Assembly: GCF_000620125.1 (NCBI RefSeq)
Contig: NZ_JHVL01000003.1
Location: 62,001-126,000, forward strand
Direction: 5' to 3'
Source of the DNA: Clostridiisalibacter paucivorans DSM 22131
GTDB taxonomy: Bacteria > Bacillota > Clostridia > Tissierellales > Clostridiisalibacteraceae
DNA length: 64,000 nucleotides
Positions 43,581-54,524 of this stretch are shown piece after piece; positions within the stretch are counted from its first letter, which is position 1; every line of letters starts with the position of its first letter. The position numbers and the translations under genes were made by a program. Below the pieces are notes generated by a model. That model saw only the letters and a list, made by a program, of their open reading frames with translations, was not told the origin of the DNA and did not search any database.

Positions 43581-45569
43581 TTAAAGCTCTATTTCTTTTT
43601 CTGTTATATATTCATCATCAAAATATATTATAACCTTTACTTTTCCTTTGCCCGATACAGGTACTTTGATTCCACCTTCATTTAATTTATGAGTTTTTTC
43701 GTATATAGTCTTTCTCTCTTCATTTTCTTCTTTTTCTATTTTCACTTTAACATCATCACCGTATTTCTCTTTATCACTTGGAAGCTGTAATGTTAATGTC
43801 CTTACTATTACTTCTTCACTCACTTCTTCACTATTTTCATCACCATTTTCATTTTGCTCGTTATTTTCATCAGGTATTGGTAGACCACTACTTATCTTTA
43901 AATTTATTGTTATGTTTTCTTCAACCTCTTCTCCCGATGGGAAACTTTGCCAAAAAATTATCCCTTTATCATACTCTTCATTAGATTCTTCTTCTACTTT
44001 CACTTTCTCAAATCCTTTGGCCCTTAACTGTGATTCACCCTTCTCTTTAGTTAAACCTACAACATTAGGCATAGTTATATATACTTTTTTAGGACCATTA
44101 CTTACAGTAAAACTTACTTTTGTATTTTTTGGCACTTCTTCATAAGCACTTGGATCCTGATTTATAACCGTTCCTATAGGGTATTCACTATTCTCATAAG
44201 AAACTTCCCCTTCCAATTCTAAATCATTTAAGCTTATAATCGCTTCATTAGATGTTAAATTCAGGAGATCAGGTACTTTAACAGTTTCTACCCCTTTACT
44301 AACAATTACTTCAATAGGGAACCCTTCGGCCACTTTATTCCCTGGAGATTCCATTTGTTCTATTATATAACCTTCCTTTAAAGTGTCATCGTTTCTTTCT
44401 GCTTTGACAACCATTTTTAAACCTTCATTCTCAAGCTTCATTTTAGCTACATCTTGTTCCAATCCTTCTACATCAGGTACAATTATATCTTCTCCCTTTA
44501 AATATCCTTTTAATGCAAAATATCCAAAGGCAATAGCAAAAGAAAATATAAATGCCGTTATAATGGCAAGCATAGTTATTTTTCTGCTTTTCCCTCTTTT
44601 ATTGTTATTGACATTATGATGATTCTTCTTTATTTTTCTTCTTTCTTTATCTCTGTTCTCGTTGATATTAACATCCTCCTTAACGGCTGGCATAACCAAA
44701 GTAGGGGAATCATTATAATCTTTAAATTCAATTATACTTTCTTGTCCTTTACCATTTTTTACTTTCCGTAAATCTTCCAATATTTCTTCTGCACTATTAT
44801 ACCTTAAACTTTGGTCTTTTTGTACAGCCTTCCTTATAATACGTTCCATATTCTCTGGCACATTTTTATCAATCTCTCTAGGTGGAATTATATCTTCCTG
44901 GATATGTTTAAGTGCTACTGATATAGGACTTTCTCCCTGAAAAGGCACTCTTCCTGTCATCATTTCATACATCACTATGCCTAGAGAATATATATCTGAT
45001 TTTGCATCAGTATAGCCTCCCCTTGCCTGCTCTGGAGAGAAATAATGTACTGATCCAATAACATTACTAGTATTCGTCACAGTAGATGATGTAGCCGCTC
45101 TAGCTATGCCAAAATCTGTAACCTTAATTTTTCCATCATCAGTGACCATTATGTTATGAGGCTTAATATCTCTGTGGACTATGTGATTTTTATGTGCATG
45201 ATTCAATGCTTCCGCTATTTGTATCGATATCTCTATCGTTTCATTTACTTCTAACTTTCCCTTTTCATTTATTAATTTTTTAAGAGTCTTACCTTTTATG
45301 TATTCCATCACTATATAATATATACTACCTTCTGAACCCACATCGTATATATTTACTATATTGTGATGAGATAGACTAGCTGCAGCTTGGGACTCCTTTC
45401 TGAATTTGTCTATAAACTCTTCATCATTGGTGAATTCTGGTCTTAACACCTTTACTGCCACATATCTATTTAGCAATCTACATTTAGCTTTGTAGACTAG
45501 TGCCATTCCTCCTCCACCTATTTTTTCAAGTATCTCATATCTATTTCCCAATAATTTTCCTATCATCAT
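43581..45569 (-). CDS. prkC: PASTA-domain Ser/Thr protein kinase PrkC (PknB type)
   Basis: Membrane kinase that senses muropeptides or lipid II and triggers germination or growth signalling. The cytoplasmic kinase domain (about 10-270) has GGGGMALVYKA, the invariant Lys in VAVKVL, HRDIKPHN, DFGIA and SPEQARGG. A single membrane helix lies near 332-352. Three PASTA repeats follow (VPDVEGL, VPDLLNL, MPNVVGL), then a low-complexity linker and a unique 75-residue Lys/Glu-rich C-terminal domain. It starts 12 bases after prpC. Of two adjacent ATGs, either could be used. Confidence 0.96.
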   Translation of the reverse strand: MMIGKLLGNRYEILEKIGGGGMALVYKAKCRLLNRYVAVKVLRPEFTNDEEFIDKFRKESQAAASLSHHNIVNIYDVGSEGSIYYIVMEYIKGKTLKKLINEKGKLEVNETIEISIQIAEALNHAHKNHIVHRDIKPHNIMVTDDGKIKVTDFGIARAATSSTVTNTSNVIGSVHYFSPEQARGGYTDAKSDIYSLGIVMYEMMTGRVPFQGESPISVALKHIQEDIIPPREIDKNVPENMERIIRKAVQKDQSLRYNSAEEILEDLRKVKNGKGQESIIEFKDYNDSPTLVMPAVKEDVNINENRDKERRKIKKNHHNVNNNKRGKSRKITMLAIITAFIFSFAIAFGYFALKGYLKGEDIIVPDVEGLEQDVAKMKLENEGLKMVVKAERNDDTLKEGYIIEQMESPGNKVAEGFPIEVIVSKGVETVKVPDLLNLTSNEAIISLNDLELEGEVSYENSEYPIGTVINQDPSAYEEVPKNTKVSFTVSNGPKKVYITMPNVVGLTKEKGESQLRAKGFEKVKVEEESNEEYDKGIIFWQSFPSGEEVEENITINLKISSGLPIPDENNEQNENGDENSEEVSEEVIVRTLTLQLPSDKEKYGDDVKVKIEKEENEERKTIYEKTHKLNEGGIKVPVSGKGKVKVIIYFDDEYITEKEIEL

Positions 45570-45581
45570 TTCACCTCTTTT

Positions 45582-46316
45582 CTAATCGACCTTTATTAGC
45601 ATAACCGTTGTATTATCTGTGCCGCCAACATTATTAGCTTTATTTATAAGAGTATCACACGCCACATCTAAATTTTCTTCTTTTGTCAATATTTCTGATA
45701 TATCCTCATCTTTTAACATATTAGTAAGACCATCAGTACAAAGCATAATTATATCTCCATTTTCTATATCTCGTTTAAATATATCGGGCTTTATTATATA
45801 ATCTGTTCCCAGAGCTCTTGTAATTATATTCTTTTGTGGGTGATTAGCCGCCTCTTCTTCACTTATGGTACCATTTTTAACCAATTGCGCAACTAATGAA
45901 TGGTCCTCAGTTATCTGTATTAATTTGTTATTCCTGAATAAATAAGCTCTACTATCTCCAATATGCCCTATATAAATATTGTCATCATAAATATATGCCA
46001 GTGTTATGGTAGTTCCCATTCCACTCAGATCATTTTCTTTCTCTGATTTACTAAGTATTACATTATTAGCTTTATTCAATATATTATATATCAATCTAAA
46101 AATATTTGAGTCTCCATTTTCAAGCTTATTTTTATCCCTATATATAATATCATTTATTGTATTAATAGCTAATGAACTTGCTATTTCTCCAGCATTATGT
46201 CCACCCATACCATCTGCAACAGCAAACAAGGCTATATTTGGTTCACTACACCATAGGTATGCATCTTGATTTATTTCTCTTATTAAACCTACATCAGTCT
46301 TTACAGCTACATTCAT
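45582..46316 (-). CDS. prpC: PP2C-type Ser/Thr phosphatase PrpC (Stp)
   Basis: Dephosphorylates PrkC and its targets. PPM motifs: TDVGLIREINQD, FAVADGMGGHNAGE (metal Asp), GSTLT-like GMGTTITLAY, IGDSRAYLF, DHSLV and GGTDNTTVMLIKVD. I start it at the ATG at 46316, with GGGGG about seven bases upstream (244 residues); an ATG six codons earlier has no ribosome site. Follows rlmN by 23 bases. Confidence 0.96.
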   Translation of the reverse strand: MNVAVKTDVGLIREINQDAYLWCSEPNIALFAVADGMGGHNAGEIASSLAINTINDIIYRDKNKLENGDSNIFRLIYNILNKANNVILSKSEKENDLSGMGTTITLAYIYDDNIYIGHIGDSRAYLFRNNKLIQITEDHSLVAQLVKNGTISEEEAANHPQKNIITRALGTDYIIKPDIFKRDIENGDIIMLCTDGLTNMLKDEDISEILTKEENLDVACDTLINKANNVGGTDNTTVMLIKVD

Positions 46317-46339
46317 AATTAACCCCCGCTTCATAAAAA

Positions 46340-47386
46340 TTATCGAGAATCATTCATATTCATATAGTCCCTTCTCAATTGACCACATGCTCCATTTATA
46401 TCTAACCCCATCTCCCTTCTAATAGTAGCATTAATACCTCCATCTTGTAATATGGATACAAATTTTTTAATATTTTTATCATAGGACCTATCTAATTTAC
46501 TTTCTTCAACAGGATTAAGGGGAATTATATTTATATGACATAACATCCCCCCTAAAAGATCTATCAGTTCTTTTGCATCTTTTCTTCTGTCATTTACACC
46601 ATTTACCATAGTATATTCAAAAGTTATTCTTCTATTTGTAGTATTTATATAGTATCTACATGCATTTATTAGTTCATCAATATTATATTTTTTGGCAATA
46701 GGCATAATTTTTTCCCTTTCTTTGTTAGACGATGCATGCAATGATATAGAAAGAGTTATAGGAATATTCTCATCTGCAAGCTTATAAATAGCAGGAACTA
46801 TACCACATGTAGAAAGAGCTATATGTCTATATCCTATATTTTGACCTTTAGCATCATGGATATTATATAAAAAATCTATTACATTATGATAATTATCTAA
46901 CGGTTCTCCACTTCCCATTATAACAATATTGTTTATTTTTATATCTAAATCTTTCTGTATTTTATATATTTGATCTAATATCTCTCCCGACGACATATTT
47001 CTTATAAATCCATCTTTAGTAGACGCACAAAATTCGCATCCCATCTTACAACCTACTTGAGTGGATATACACACAGTTATACCATGCTTGTAATACATAA
47101 CAACACTTTCTATCAAATTGCCATCTTCCAACATAAACAAATATTTTTTAGTATTATCCAACTTAGAATCAAATCTCTTAAATATTTTTATATCAGAGAT
47201 ATAGTATTTTTCTTTCAGCTTGTCCCGTAGAGCTTTAGGTAATCCTAATATATCGTCTATAGATTGAACCATCTTTTGATGTATAGCCCTAAATACTTGC
47301 TCCCCACGATATCCTTTTAATCCTAATTTTATAAATATATCTTTTAATCCCTTTAAAGTGTAGGATTTTAAATCTAATTTTTCCAA
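46340..47386 (-). CDS. rlmN: Dual-specificity RNA methyltransferase RlmN
   Basis: Radical SAM enzyme that makes m2A2503 in 23S rRNA and m2A37 in tRNA. The cluster motif is GCKMGCEFCAS (Cx3Cx2C), with MGSGEPLDNYHNV and STCGIVP. The C-terminal Cys that forms the methyl intermediate is in INGACGQLR. TTG start after GGAGTGG, 348 residues. Confidence 0.97.
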   Translation of the reverse strand: MEKLDLKSYTLKGLKDIFIKLGLKGYRGEQVFRAIHQKMVQSIDDILGLPKALRDKLKEKYYISDIKIFKRFDSKLDNTKKYLFMLEDGNLIESVVMYYKHGITVCISTQVGCKMGCEFCASTKDGFIRNMSSGEILDQIYKIQKDLDIKINNIVIMGSGEPLDNYHNVIDFLYNIHDAKGQNIGYRHIALSTCGIVPAIYKLADENIPITLSISLHASSNKEREKIMPIAKKYNIDELINACRYYINTTNRRITFEYTMVNGVNDRRKDAKELIDLLGGMLCHINIIPLNPVEESKLDRSYDKNIKKFVSILQDGGINATIRREMGLDINGACGQLRRDYMNMNDSR

Positions 47387-47433
47387 AACACCACTCCTAT
47401 TTGATTTTAATTGCTTATCCTATTCAAAAATAT

Positions 47434-47442
47434 ATTATACCA
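47434..47442 (-). promoter_or_regulatory. Putative extended -10 promoter for rlmN-prpC-prkC-rsgA-rpe-thiN
   Basis: The minus strand reads TGGTATAAT, an extended -10 (TATAAT at 47434-47439), about 50 bases before rlmN. No clear -35 is seen at 17 bases. It would let this group be transcribed apart from rsmB. Confidence 0.45.
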
Positions 47443-47505
47443 TATAATCAGTACTATATATATTTTTTTAATTTTTTATGATACCTAATATTTCCATGCT
47501 ATAAT

Positions 47506-48852
47506 TTATATTCTAACCATTTTAGCAATAAAAAAACCATCTGTTTCATGAATATTGGGATATAGTTCTAAATATCCCATATTTATCTGTTCTTGATTTA
47601 ATTTTATATCTAAATCTATTAAATCATCAATAGGACATAATTTAAAATCATTTTGCTTTAAAAATCTTTGTACTAATTCAATATTTTCATCCTTGTTTAT
47701 GGTACATGTACTATATATTAATATACCACCTTTTTTTACATAATTTGCTGCTATATTTAGTATATCAATTTGTAATTTTAATAATTCTTTTATATCTTTT
47801 TCAGTCCTATTATACTTTATCTCTGGCTTCCTCCTAATTAATCCCAATCCTGAACAAGGAGCATCAACCAAACAATAATCAGCTATTCCTATTAAGCTAT
47901 TATCCAATTTAAGGGCATTATATACTTCTGGTTTTATTATATGTATTCCCAATCTATTAGCATTGCTCTTTATCAATTCTATTTTATGATCATGTATATC
48001 TCTAGATATAATTTTTCCTTTATCTCCCATATATTCTGCCATGTGAGTTGACTTGCCTCCAGGAGCACTACATACATCTATTGTAACACTATCCTTTTTA
48101 GGATTCATAATTTCAGTTACCAACATGGAACTTTCATCTTGAATAGTAAATAGCCCTGTTTTATAATAATCAGTTTCAGTTATACCCTTAGGATTATATA
48201 CCACAATACCATCTTTAGCATATCTACATTTATCAACACTTATTCCATCATTACTTAATTTTTGTATTAAATCTTCTCTGGAAATTTTTAGGCTATTAGC
48301 TCTTATATTTAATAAAGGTCTACTATTATTAGCCATTAAAAGTTTCTCTGTAAATTGGGTTCCAAATTCCTCTATCCAATTCTCTATTAACCAGATTGGA
48401 TGAGAATATTTGATAGACAAAAACTCTTTATCTTGTTTTTTATTCAATTCATTTTGTATATTTTTTTTATTTCTTACTACATTTCTGAGTAATCCATTGA
48501 CAAATCCTATTGAACCTCTATGACCATACTTTTTGCTTAACTTAACTGATTCATTGCATGCAGCACTATCAGGAATTCTATCCATAAACATAATCTGATA
48601 AACACCCATTCTTAATATCTCTCTAATCCTAGGTGACAATTTCCTGAACCTTATTTTAGAGAATCTCTTTATTACCCAATCTATATAAATTCTATTTTCT
48701 AAAACTCCATACACTATCTCTCGTATTAATCCTTGCTCTCTATAATCACTGGATTTATTTATATTTTTATTCATTGCTACATTGGAATAGGCTCCTTTTT
48801 CGTTTACTCCATATAATATAGTAAGGGCTATATCTCTACTATTATTTCCCAT
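47506..48852 (-). CDS. rsmB: 16S rRNA (cytosine967-C5)-methyltransferase RsmB
   Basis: An N-terminal NusB-like domain (about 1-135) precedes the methyltransferase domain with VCSAPGGKSTHMAEYM, DAPCSGLGLIRRKPE (catalytic Cys) and YSTCTINKDEN (second Cys). The 448 residues are normal. Ribosome site AGAGGAG precedes the ATG. Located between fmt-side genes and rlmN, as in B. subtilis. Confidence 0.97.
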   Translation of the reverse strand: MGNNSRDIALTILYGVNEKGAYSNVAMNKNINKSSDYREQGLIREIVYGVLENRIYIDWVIKRFSKIRFRKLSPRIREILRMGVYQIMFMDRIPDSAACNESVKLSKKYGHRGSIGFVNGLLRNVVRNKKNIQNELNKKQDKEFLSIKYSHPIWLIENWIEEFGTQFTEKLLMANNSRPLLNIRANSLKISREDLIQKLSNDGISVDKCRYAKDGIVVYNPKGITETDYYKTGLFTIQDESSMLVTEIMNPKKDSVTIDVCSAPGGKSTHMAEYMGDKGKIISRDIHDHKIELIKSNANRLGIHIIKPEVYNALKLDNSLIGIADYCLVDAPCSGLGLIRRKPEIKYNRTEKDIKELLKLQIDILNIAANYVKKGGILIYSTCTINKDENIELVQRFLKQNDFKLCPIDDLIDLDIKLNQEQINMGYLELYPNIHETDGFFIAKMVRI

Positions 48853-48900
48853 ATATTTCTCCTCTCATAAATTAAATTTCAAAAAATTGTTTTATTGATA

Positions 48901-48909
48901 ATTATATCA
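48901..48909 (-). promoter_or_regulatory. Putative extended -10 promoter for rsmB
   Basis: TGATATAAT on the minus strand (TATAAT at 48901-48906), about 50 bases before rsmB and just past the terminator of the metallopeptidase gene, which makes a new start there likely. Confidence 0.5.
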
Positions 48910-48925
48910 CAGTTATTTTTATTAA

Positions 48926-48960
48926 AACAAAAAAAATTAAGGGGCCGTTACCCCCTTAAT
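48926..48960 (-). terminator. Terminator after the YugP-type metallopeptidase gene
   Basis: ATTAAGGGG / CCCCTTAAT 9-bp stem, 7-base loop, then TTTTTTTTGTTTT on the minus strand. The stop codon of the gene is in the stem. A textbook intrinsic terminator. Confidence 0.9.
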
Positions 48961-49654
48961 CTCTTCTATTAGCAAGCATAAGCAATCTTATCAATTGTGC
49001 AATAGCAGTAAGTGTAGCAGCTATATAAGTCAATGCAGCGGCGTCTAATACTTTTTTAGTAGGTTTCAATTCATCTGCAGTTAAGATGCCTGATTCCAAT
49101 TGTGCCAATGCCCTTCTACTGGCATTAATTTCCACGGGCAGTGTTACTATCTGAAAAGCTACAACACCTAAGTAAAGCAATATACCTGTCTTAATCATAA
49201 ATTGACCTGATTGAGCCCCTATAAGTAGTCCTCCTAATATCAATATCCATACAAATCTAGATCCAAATCCAGCTATAGGAGCAATGTTATTCCTCAATAT
49301 CAATGGAAAATATCCCTTTGCATGTTGTAGTGCATGACCTACTTCATGAGCTGCAACACCAACAGAAGCTACAGAGGAATTACTATAAACAGGTTTAGAT
49401 AATCTCAAAACCTTACTTCTTGGATCGTAATGATCTGTCAAATGCCCTCCAATATATTCTACTCTTACATCATGTAATCCGTTCCTATCCAATATCTTTC
49501 TAGCCACTTGAAACCCAGTATATCCTGAAATACTCGCCCTTTTTAAATATTTATTAAAAGTACTAGATACCTTGGTCTGTGCATAAAGGGCAAAAATTAT
49601 AGCTGGAATAAGTATAAGCATCTCAGGTCCAAATGTATAATATGGGTAGTACAT
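48956..49654 (-). CDS. YugP-type membrane zinc metallopeptidase
   Basis: A 232-residue membrane protein with an N-terminal helix, the zinc motif HEVGHALQHAKGY (HExxH) near 103, and two or three C-terminal membrane helices (about 130-175 and 205-228). This is the YugP (DUF2268-unrelated, neutral zinc metallopeptidase) pattern. Physiological substrate unknown. GGAGGA precedes the ATG; the DUF116 gene ends three bases upstream. Confidence 0.88.
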   Translation of the reverse strand: MYYPYYTFGPEMLILIPAIIFALYAQTKVSSTFNKYLKRASISGYTGFQVARKILDRNGLHDVRVEYIGGHLTDHYDPRSKVLRLSKPVYSNSSVASVGVAAHEVGHALQHAKGYFPLILRNNIAPIAGFGSRFVWILILGGLLIGAQSGQFMIKTGILLYLGVVAFQIVTLPVEINASRRALAQLESGILTADELKPTKKVLDAAALTYIAATLTAIAQLIRLLMLANRRD

Positions 49655-49657
49655 AAA

Positions 49658-50410
49658 TCATTCCTCCTTCATAAATTTAACAATAGCTTCCTCTATTTTT
49701 TTCATGTCTACTTTTGTATTAAAACAAGGTCCATTGGGCCTTTCATTAAATATACCCTTAACAGGAATCGATTTAACATCGGTTACTCCGCTTATTAAAT
49801 CTCTTTCACATGCTACAGCTATTATAGCCTTAGGTTTATACCTTTTTATCCATTGTCTTGCAAGGGTTCCTCCTGTAGCTACTACTACTTTAACTTTATA
49901 CTTATCTACTAAATCCAACATATCTTTAATATTACACTTCCCACACATTTTACAATTATTTATATCATTTGTTACCTTTATATCACATTGAGCGTTTTGT
50001 AAACAATGGGGTAATAATATCAATATGTCTTCTTTCCTTACCTTAATATCTTTACTATTTACTATTAAATTATTTATTTGTATTAAACTTCTCCTTAAAA
50101 TATTGATATCTATCCCTGTTATTTTAGAAATTAATTTAAGTAAGGGATATATTAAAGATACAAATAGATCTAATGTTTTAGAACTTATATTATCTATATT
50201 CTTCCCATTATTCAATCTATATATAGCAACCAAGCTCCAGATAATCATAATATTAAATATAAATCCAGATAAAATTATAATAATCAAAATACCTTTTGTA
50301 AACAATGTTACTTCGTTTATCATGAAATATATACTAAATGCTAACACAGCAATTAATATCAGAATAACCAGTAGTGCTCCCTTTGCAAACGCCTTAAAGT
50401 CCTCTTTCAT
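49658..50410 (-). CDS. DUF116 family membrane protein
   Basis: A 250-residue protein with two N-terminal membrane helices (about 12-32 and 38-62) followed by a cytosolic domain containing CLQNAQCDIK, CKMCGKC and a later Cys in VACERD. The cysteine set suggests metal or iron-sulfur binding. DUF116 genes often lie with fmt and rsmB in Clostridia, which suggests a link to translation, but the function is unknown. Confidence 0.85.
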   Translation of the reverse strand: MKEDFKAFAKGALLVILILIAVLAFSIYFMINEVTLFTKGILIIIILSGFIFNIMIIWSLVAIYRLNNGKNIDNISSKTLDLFVSLIYPLLKLISKITGIDINILRRSLIQINNLIVNSKDIKVRKEDILILLPHCLQNAQCDIKVTNDINNCKMCGKCNIKDMLDLVDKYKVKVVVATGGTLARQWIKRYKPKAIIAVACERDLISGVTDVKSIPVKGIFNERPNGPCFNTKVDMKKIEEAIVKFMKEE

Positions 50411-50444
50411 TGAATCACTTCCACATATCTATTTGTCTATAAAT

Positions 50445-51374
50445 TTATTTCAATAATATATTCTTTTTAATTTCATTTCCCCTCAAATAATCTTTAACAG
50501 CCATTCTTTTCTTACCTGGAAATTGGATTTCTTTTATTAATAATAAGTAATCTAAACACTTTATATATATACCATTATCATCTACATCCACTATCTTTCC
50601 TGGTGATTCATTTACATTTTTTTCTATTATTTCTCCATCAAAAACTTTGACTTTAATATCATTATATATGAAGTAAGCTGACGGCCAAGGATTTGTACCT
50701 CTTATTAAGTTTCTAATATCTTTACAATTTTTATTCCAATTAATATGTCCCAATTCTTTATTTAACATTGGTGCATAAGTAGATGACTTATGCTCTTGAG
50801 GCTCTGGTATAATTGTTTTTTTATTCAACCCTTCCATAGTATCTATAAGTAACTTAGCCCCCTCATTCATAAGTTCATCATGGAGTTGTTCAGCATTGGT
50901 ATCTTCTAATATATCTACCTCTTTTTTTAACAGCATATCTCCACTATCTAACCCTTTTGCCATAAACATAGTAGTTACTCCAGTCTTATGCTCTCCATTA
51001 ATTATAGCCCAGTTTATAGGAGCTGCTCCCCTATATTTAGGTAAAAGTGATGCATGAACATTCACACATCCCAATCTAGGTATATTAAGAATATCTTCCT
51101 TTAGTATTTGTCCATATGCTACTACAACTATAATATCAGGATCTAAGCTTCTGATTAAAGAAATAGATTCTTCGTTATTTACACTCTTTGGTTGATATAC
51201 TTCTAGCCCTAATTCCAATGCCTTTTTTTTCACTGGTGTAGGTAGAAATTTCTTTCCCCTTCCTTTGGGCTTATCAGGTTGTGTTATAACTAAATCTATT
51301 TTATCTCCATGTTCATAAATTTTTTTAAGGGTAGGTACTGCAAAATCTGGAGTACCCATAAATATTACTTTCAT
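50445..51374 (-). CDS. fmt: Methionyl-tRNA formyltransferase
   Basis: Formylates initiator Met-tRNA with 10-formyl-THF. FMGTPDFAVPTL, NVHASLLPKYRGAAPINWAI (catalytic Asn/His) and GITTM-like GVTTMFMAKGLDSGDML are clear. The C-terminal OB domain ends the 309-residue chain. Thirteen bases after def. Confidence 0.98.
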   Translation of the reverse strand: MKVIFMGTPDFAVPTLKKIYEHGDKIDLVITQPDKPKGRGKKFLPTPVKKKALELGLEVYQPKSVNNEESISLIRSLDPDIIVVVAYGQILKEDILNIPRLGCVNVHASLLPKYRGAAPINWAIINGEHKTGVTTMFMAKGLDSGDMLLKKEVDILEDTNAEQLHDELMNEGAKLLIDTMEGLNKKTIIPEPQEHKSSTYAPMLNKELGHINWNKNCKDIRNLIRGTNPWPSAYFIYNDIKVKVFDGEIIEKNVNESPGKIVDVDDNGIYIKCLDYLLLIKEIQFPGKKRMAVKDYLRGNEIKKNILLK

Positions 51375-51386
51375 TTGATCAACTCC

Positions 51387-51830
51387 CTATTCTTTGAAAA
51401 GTTTGTCTATATATAATATTCCATTCAGATGATCTGTCTCGTGGCATAGTGCCCTTGCTAATAATCCTTCGCCTTCTATAACTTTCTCTTCTCCATTTAT
51501 ATCCATATATTTAACCTTTACTTTTCTAGGCCTTTTAACCTTTCCAGATCTGTCAGGAACACTTAAACAACCCTCTACATCTATGGCTTCTCCCTCTTGA
51601 TATATAATCTCAGGATTTATCAGCCTCAATAGTCCTTGACCCACATCTATTACTACTACTCTCCTTAAAATTCCTACTTGAGGTGCTGCTAATCCTACAC
51701 CATCCTCTTCTCTCATTGTATCTATCATATCATCTATCAATACCTTTAACCTATCATCTATTTTTTCTACAACCCTTGATTTTTTCCTCAAAATAGGGTC
51801 TCCTTCTATTCTCACATTTCTTATAGCCAT
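51387..51830 (-). CDS. def: Peptide deformylase
   Basis: Removes the formyl group from new proteins. Three motifs bind the metal and shape the site: [17 protein letters not shown] (Cys) and HETDHLNG (two His). The 147 residues are typical of the short class. Between priA and fmt. Confidence 0.98.
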   Translation of the reverse strand: MAIRNVRIEGDPILRKKSRVVEKIDDRLKVLIDDMIDTMREEDGVGLAAPQVGILRRVVVIDVGQGLLRLINPEIIYQEGEAIDVEGCLSVPDRSGKVKRPRKVKVKYMDINGEEKVIEGEGLLARALCHETDHLNGILYIDKLFKE

Positions 51831-51841
51831 ACTATCATCTC

Positions 51842-54304
51842 CTACATTATAGAATTTGGATTTATATCTAAGCTAATTTTCAATCCTTTAAATCTTTGCT
51901 TTATACAAATATCATATAATATATTTTTAATCCCTTCAATATAGATACTATCTATTTTGATTATTATTTGCAACCTATAATTGTTTTTGATCTTAGCCAA
52001 AGGAGCACTTCTAGGACCAAAAATATCCTCAACTATTATTCCTTCTTCTTTGAATCTATTTTTTAGTTCATTACATATAATCTTTGAAACCTCCTGCACC
52101 CTTTTAATATTTGGACCATAAAACAATATATTAACTAATTCACCATAGGGTGGATACTTGAATAATTCTCTTATTTTTATTTCTTCGTTATAAAAGCTAA
52201 TATAGTCATTATTCTGTGCATATATTATAGAAAAATGCTCTGGCTGATATGTTTGTAATATAACTCTTCCTTTCACATCACCTCTACCTGCCCTACCACT
52301 AACCTGAGTAATTAATTGAAATGTTCTTTCGGAAGACTTATAATCTGGTAAATTCAATGTTAAATCTGCAGCAATAATACCTACTAAAGTCACATTGGGA
52401 AAATCTAAACCTTTAGCTATCATTTGAGTTCCTATAAGTATATCTATCTGACCCGTCTTAACCTTATTCAAAATTCTTTCATGGCTACCTTTCGATGTTG
52501 TAGTGTCCACATCCATTCTGGCCACTCTGCTTTTAGGAAACTCTTTTTTTATAAATTCTTCTATTTTCTGAGTGCCAACTCCAAAGGATTTAATATATTT
52601 ACTTCCACAACTAGGACATATTTTAGGTAATTTCATTGTCATGCCACAATAATGACATTTTAATAAATCATTATAGCTATGATATGTTAAAGATATGTCA
52701 CAATTTTTACATTTAGCCACATACCCACATTCTCTGCAAGAAACAAATGTAGAATGTCCCCTCCTATTCAAAAACAATATTGTCTGCTGACCCTTTTTTA
52801 AATTATCTTGTATCCCTTTATATAGACTATAGCTTAAAATAGATTTGTTTCCTAACATAAGTTCATCCTTCATATTCACTATTTCAACACTGGGCATATT
52901 TAAATTATTGGCCCTTTTATTCAGTGTCAATAATTTGATATTCCCTGCCTTTGCCCTATAATATGTCTCTAATGAAGGTGTAGCCGAAGCTAATATCAAT
53001 CCAGCACCTTCTAAATCACATCTTTTTTCTGCCACTTCAATAGCATCATACTTTGGGTTCATTCCAGATTTATAACTATTTTCATGCTCTTCATCAATAA
53101 CTATTAAGCCCAAATCATTAAAAGGAGCGAATATAGCTGACCTTGCCCCCACCACTATATCTGCATCTCCCTCATTAATCCTTCTCCACTGATCATACCT
53201 TTCACCTAAAGATAGTCTACTATGAAGGATAGCTACCTTATTCCCAAATCTACCTACAAATCTGTCTACAGTTTGAGGTGTTAAGGATATTTCTGGTACC
53301 AGTACTATTGCTTGCTTTTTCTTCTTTAACACTTCCTCTATTACTTGCAAATAAATTTCAGTCTTACCACTTCCAGTTACTCCGTGTACCAGGAATTTTT
53401 TTCCTTTTTTGAAATCCATCTCATTTATGATTGTTTCATAGCATTGCCTTTGCTCTTTATTTAAAACATGTTTTTCAAATGGCTTTATATTACTGTTAAT
53501 AGGATCTCTTTTTATTTCTTTATCTGTTATACTTATGATGCCCTTTTTTTGTAATGCCTTTATAGATGAAAAACTAGCATCAGACATTTGCATAAGCATT
53601 TTCAAACTCATAGAATTGTTTTCTTTCAATATCTCCAATATATCTCTCTGCTTATAGGCATTTCTGCTTAAACTACTAATGACACTATTTAAATCATCTA
53701 CCATCAATAGTACATGTTTTTCATATTTTTTATTTATTCCTACATCTATTTTCTCTATACTATTAATTATTCCCTTCCTCTTTAATGATTCTATGCTACT
53801 ATATATATTTGGCATATTTAAAGCAGTTTTAAGTTTATTAATTTCCACTTGTCCATTTAACTGTAAAAAGTCAATAATATTTCTTTGATTTTGTGAAGTG
53901 ATTTTTTCCATTTTAACTTCATCTAAATCTATAGTCATTTCTATATATCTTTTAGTTTTCTTAAAAATTCCTGTAGGTACAATGGTTCTAAAGACATCAA
54001 TATAGGTAGAAAGATATTTTTCTTTCATCCAAAGTCCTAAAGATACCATATTCTTATCTAGCAATGGCTTTTCTGACAATACCTTTTTTATATACTTTAT
54101 TTTTTTTATTTCAACATCTATTTTATCAGTTACAAATATTATAATGCCTTCAATCAATTTGTTCCCAAAGCCAAAGGGCACCAATACCTTTTTCCCTACT
54201 TCAATTAGATTTATCATATCATTGGGTACCTTATATGTATATACTCTATCTGTTTTAGTGCTATTATTATCTATTATAATATGTGCAAAAATATTGCTTT
54301 TCAT
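51842..54304 (-). CDS. priA: Primosomal protein N' (PriA helicase)
   Basis: Restarts replication at collapsed forks. The 3'-DNA-binding domain (1-105) is followed by a winged-helix region, then the helicase with [15 protein letters not shown] and ATPSLE. Eight cysteines form the paired zinc sites ([23 protein letters not shown]). C-terminal helicase motifs: [14 protein letters not shown] and QVSGRAGRG. At 820 residues it is at the long end of the family, mostly from the linker region. Confidence 0.97.
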   Translation of the reverse strand: MKSNIFAHIIIDNNSTKTDRVYTYKVPNDMINLIEVGKKVLVPFGFGNKLIEGIIIFVTDKIDVEIKKIKYIKKVLSEKPLLDKNMVSLGLWMKEKYLSTYIDVFRTIVPTGIFKKTKRYIEMTIDLDEVKMEKITSQNQRNIIDFLQLNGQVEINKLKTALNMPNIYSSIESLKRKGIINSIEKIDVGINKKYEKHVLLMVDDLNSVISSLSRNAYKQRDILEILKENNSMSLKMLMQMSDASFSSIKALQKKGIISITDKEIKRDPINSNIKPFEKHVLNKEQRQCYETIINEMDFKKGKKFLVHGVTGSGKTEIYLQVIEEVLKKKKQAIVLVPEISLTPQTVDRFVGRFGNKVAILHSRLSLGERYDQWRRINEGDADIVVGARSAIFAPFNDLGLIVIDEEHENSYKSGMNPKYDAIEVAEKRCDLEGAGLILASATPSLETYYRAKAGNIKLLTLNKRANNLNMPSVEIVNMKDELMLGNKSILSYSLYKGIQDNLKKGQQTILFLNRRGHSTFVSCRECGYVAKCKNCDISLTYHSYNDLLKCHYCGMTMKLPKICPSCGSKYIKSFGVGTQKIEEFIKKEFPKSRVARMDVDTTTSKGSHERILNKVKTGQIDILIGTQMIAKGLDFPNVTLVGIIAADLTLNLPDYKSSERTFQLITQVSGRAGRGDVKGRVILQTYQPEHFSIIYAQNNDYISFYNEEIKIRELFKYPPYGELVNILFYGPNIKRVQEVSKIICNELKNRFKEEGIIVEDIFGPRSAPLAKIKNNYRLQIIIKIDSIYIEGIKNILYDICIKQRFKGLKISLDINPNSIM

Positions 54305-54397
54305 CTTACCAATCCCTTTTAAAATTATATGTTTATTATAACATAATCAAACTCCAACAACTGAATTATAGAAAACACTATTTTAAAATATAAAAAA

Positions 54398-54457
54398 TTA
54401 GTAGTTAGTGGCTTAATATAAAATCTCTTATACTAACTATTAACCACTAGCTACCAA
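54398..54457. repeat. GTTAGTAG hairpin repeat, copy 2
   Basis: TTAGTAGTTAGTGG pairs with CCACTAGCTACCAA (13 of 14 positions, one G-T), and TTAATA/TATTAA extends the stem inward after a one-base bulge. It lies in the 220-base priA-coaBC gap, which otherwise shows nothing but AT-rich DNA. Confidence 0.65.
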
Positions 54458-54524
54458 CCATCAATTTACTTCATAAGCACTGATTGTCTTTATAACTTTA
54501 TTATGAATACTTTATAAAAATCAA

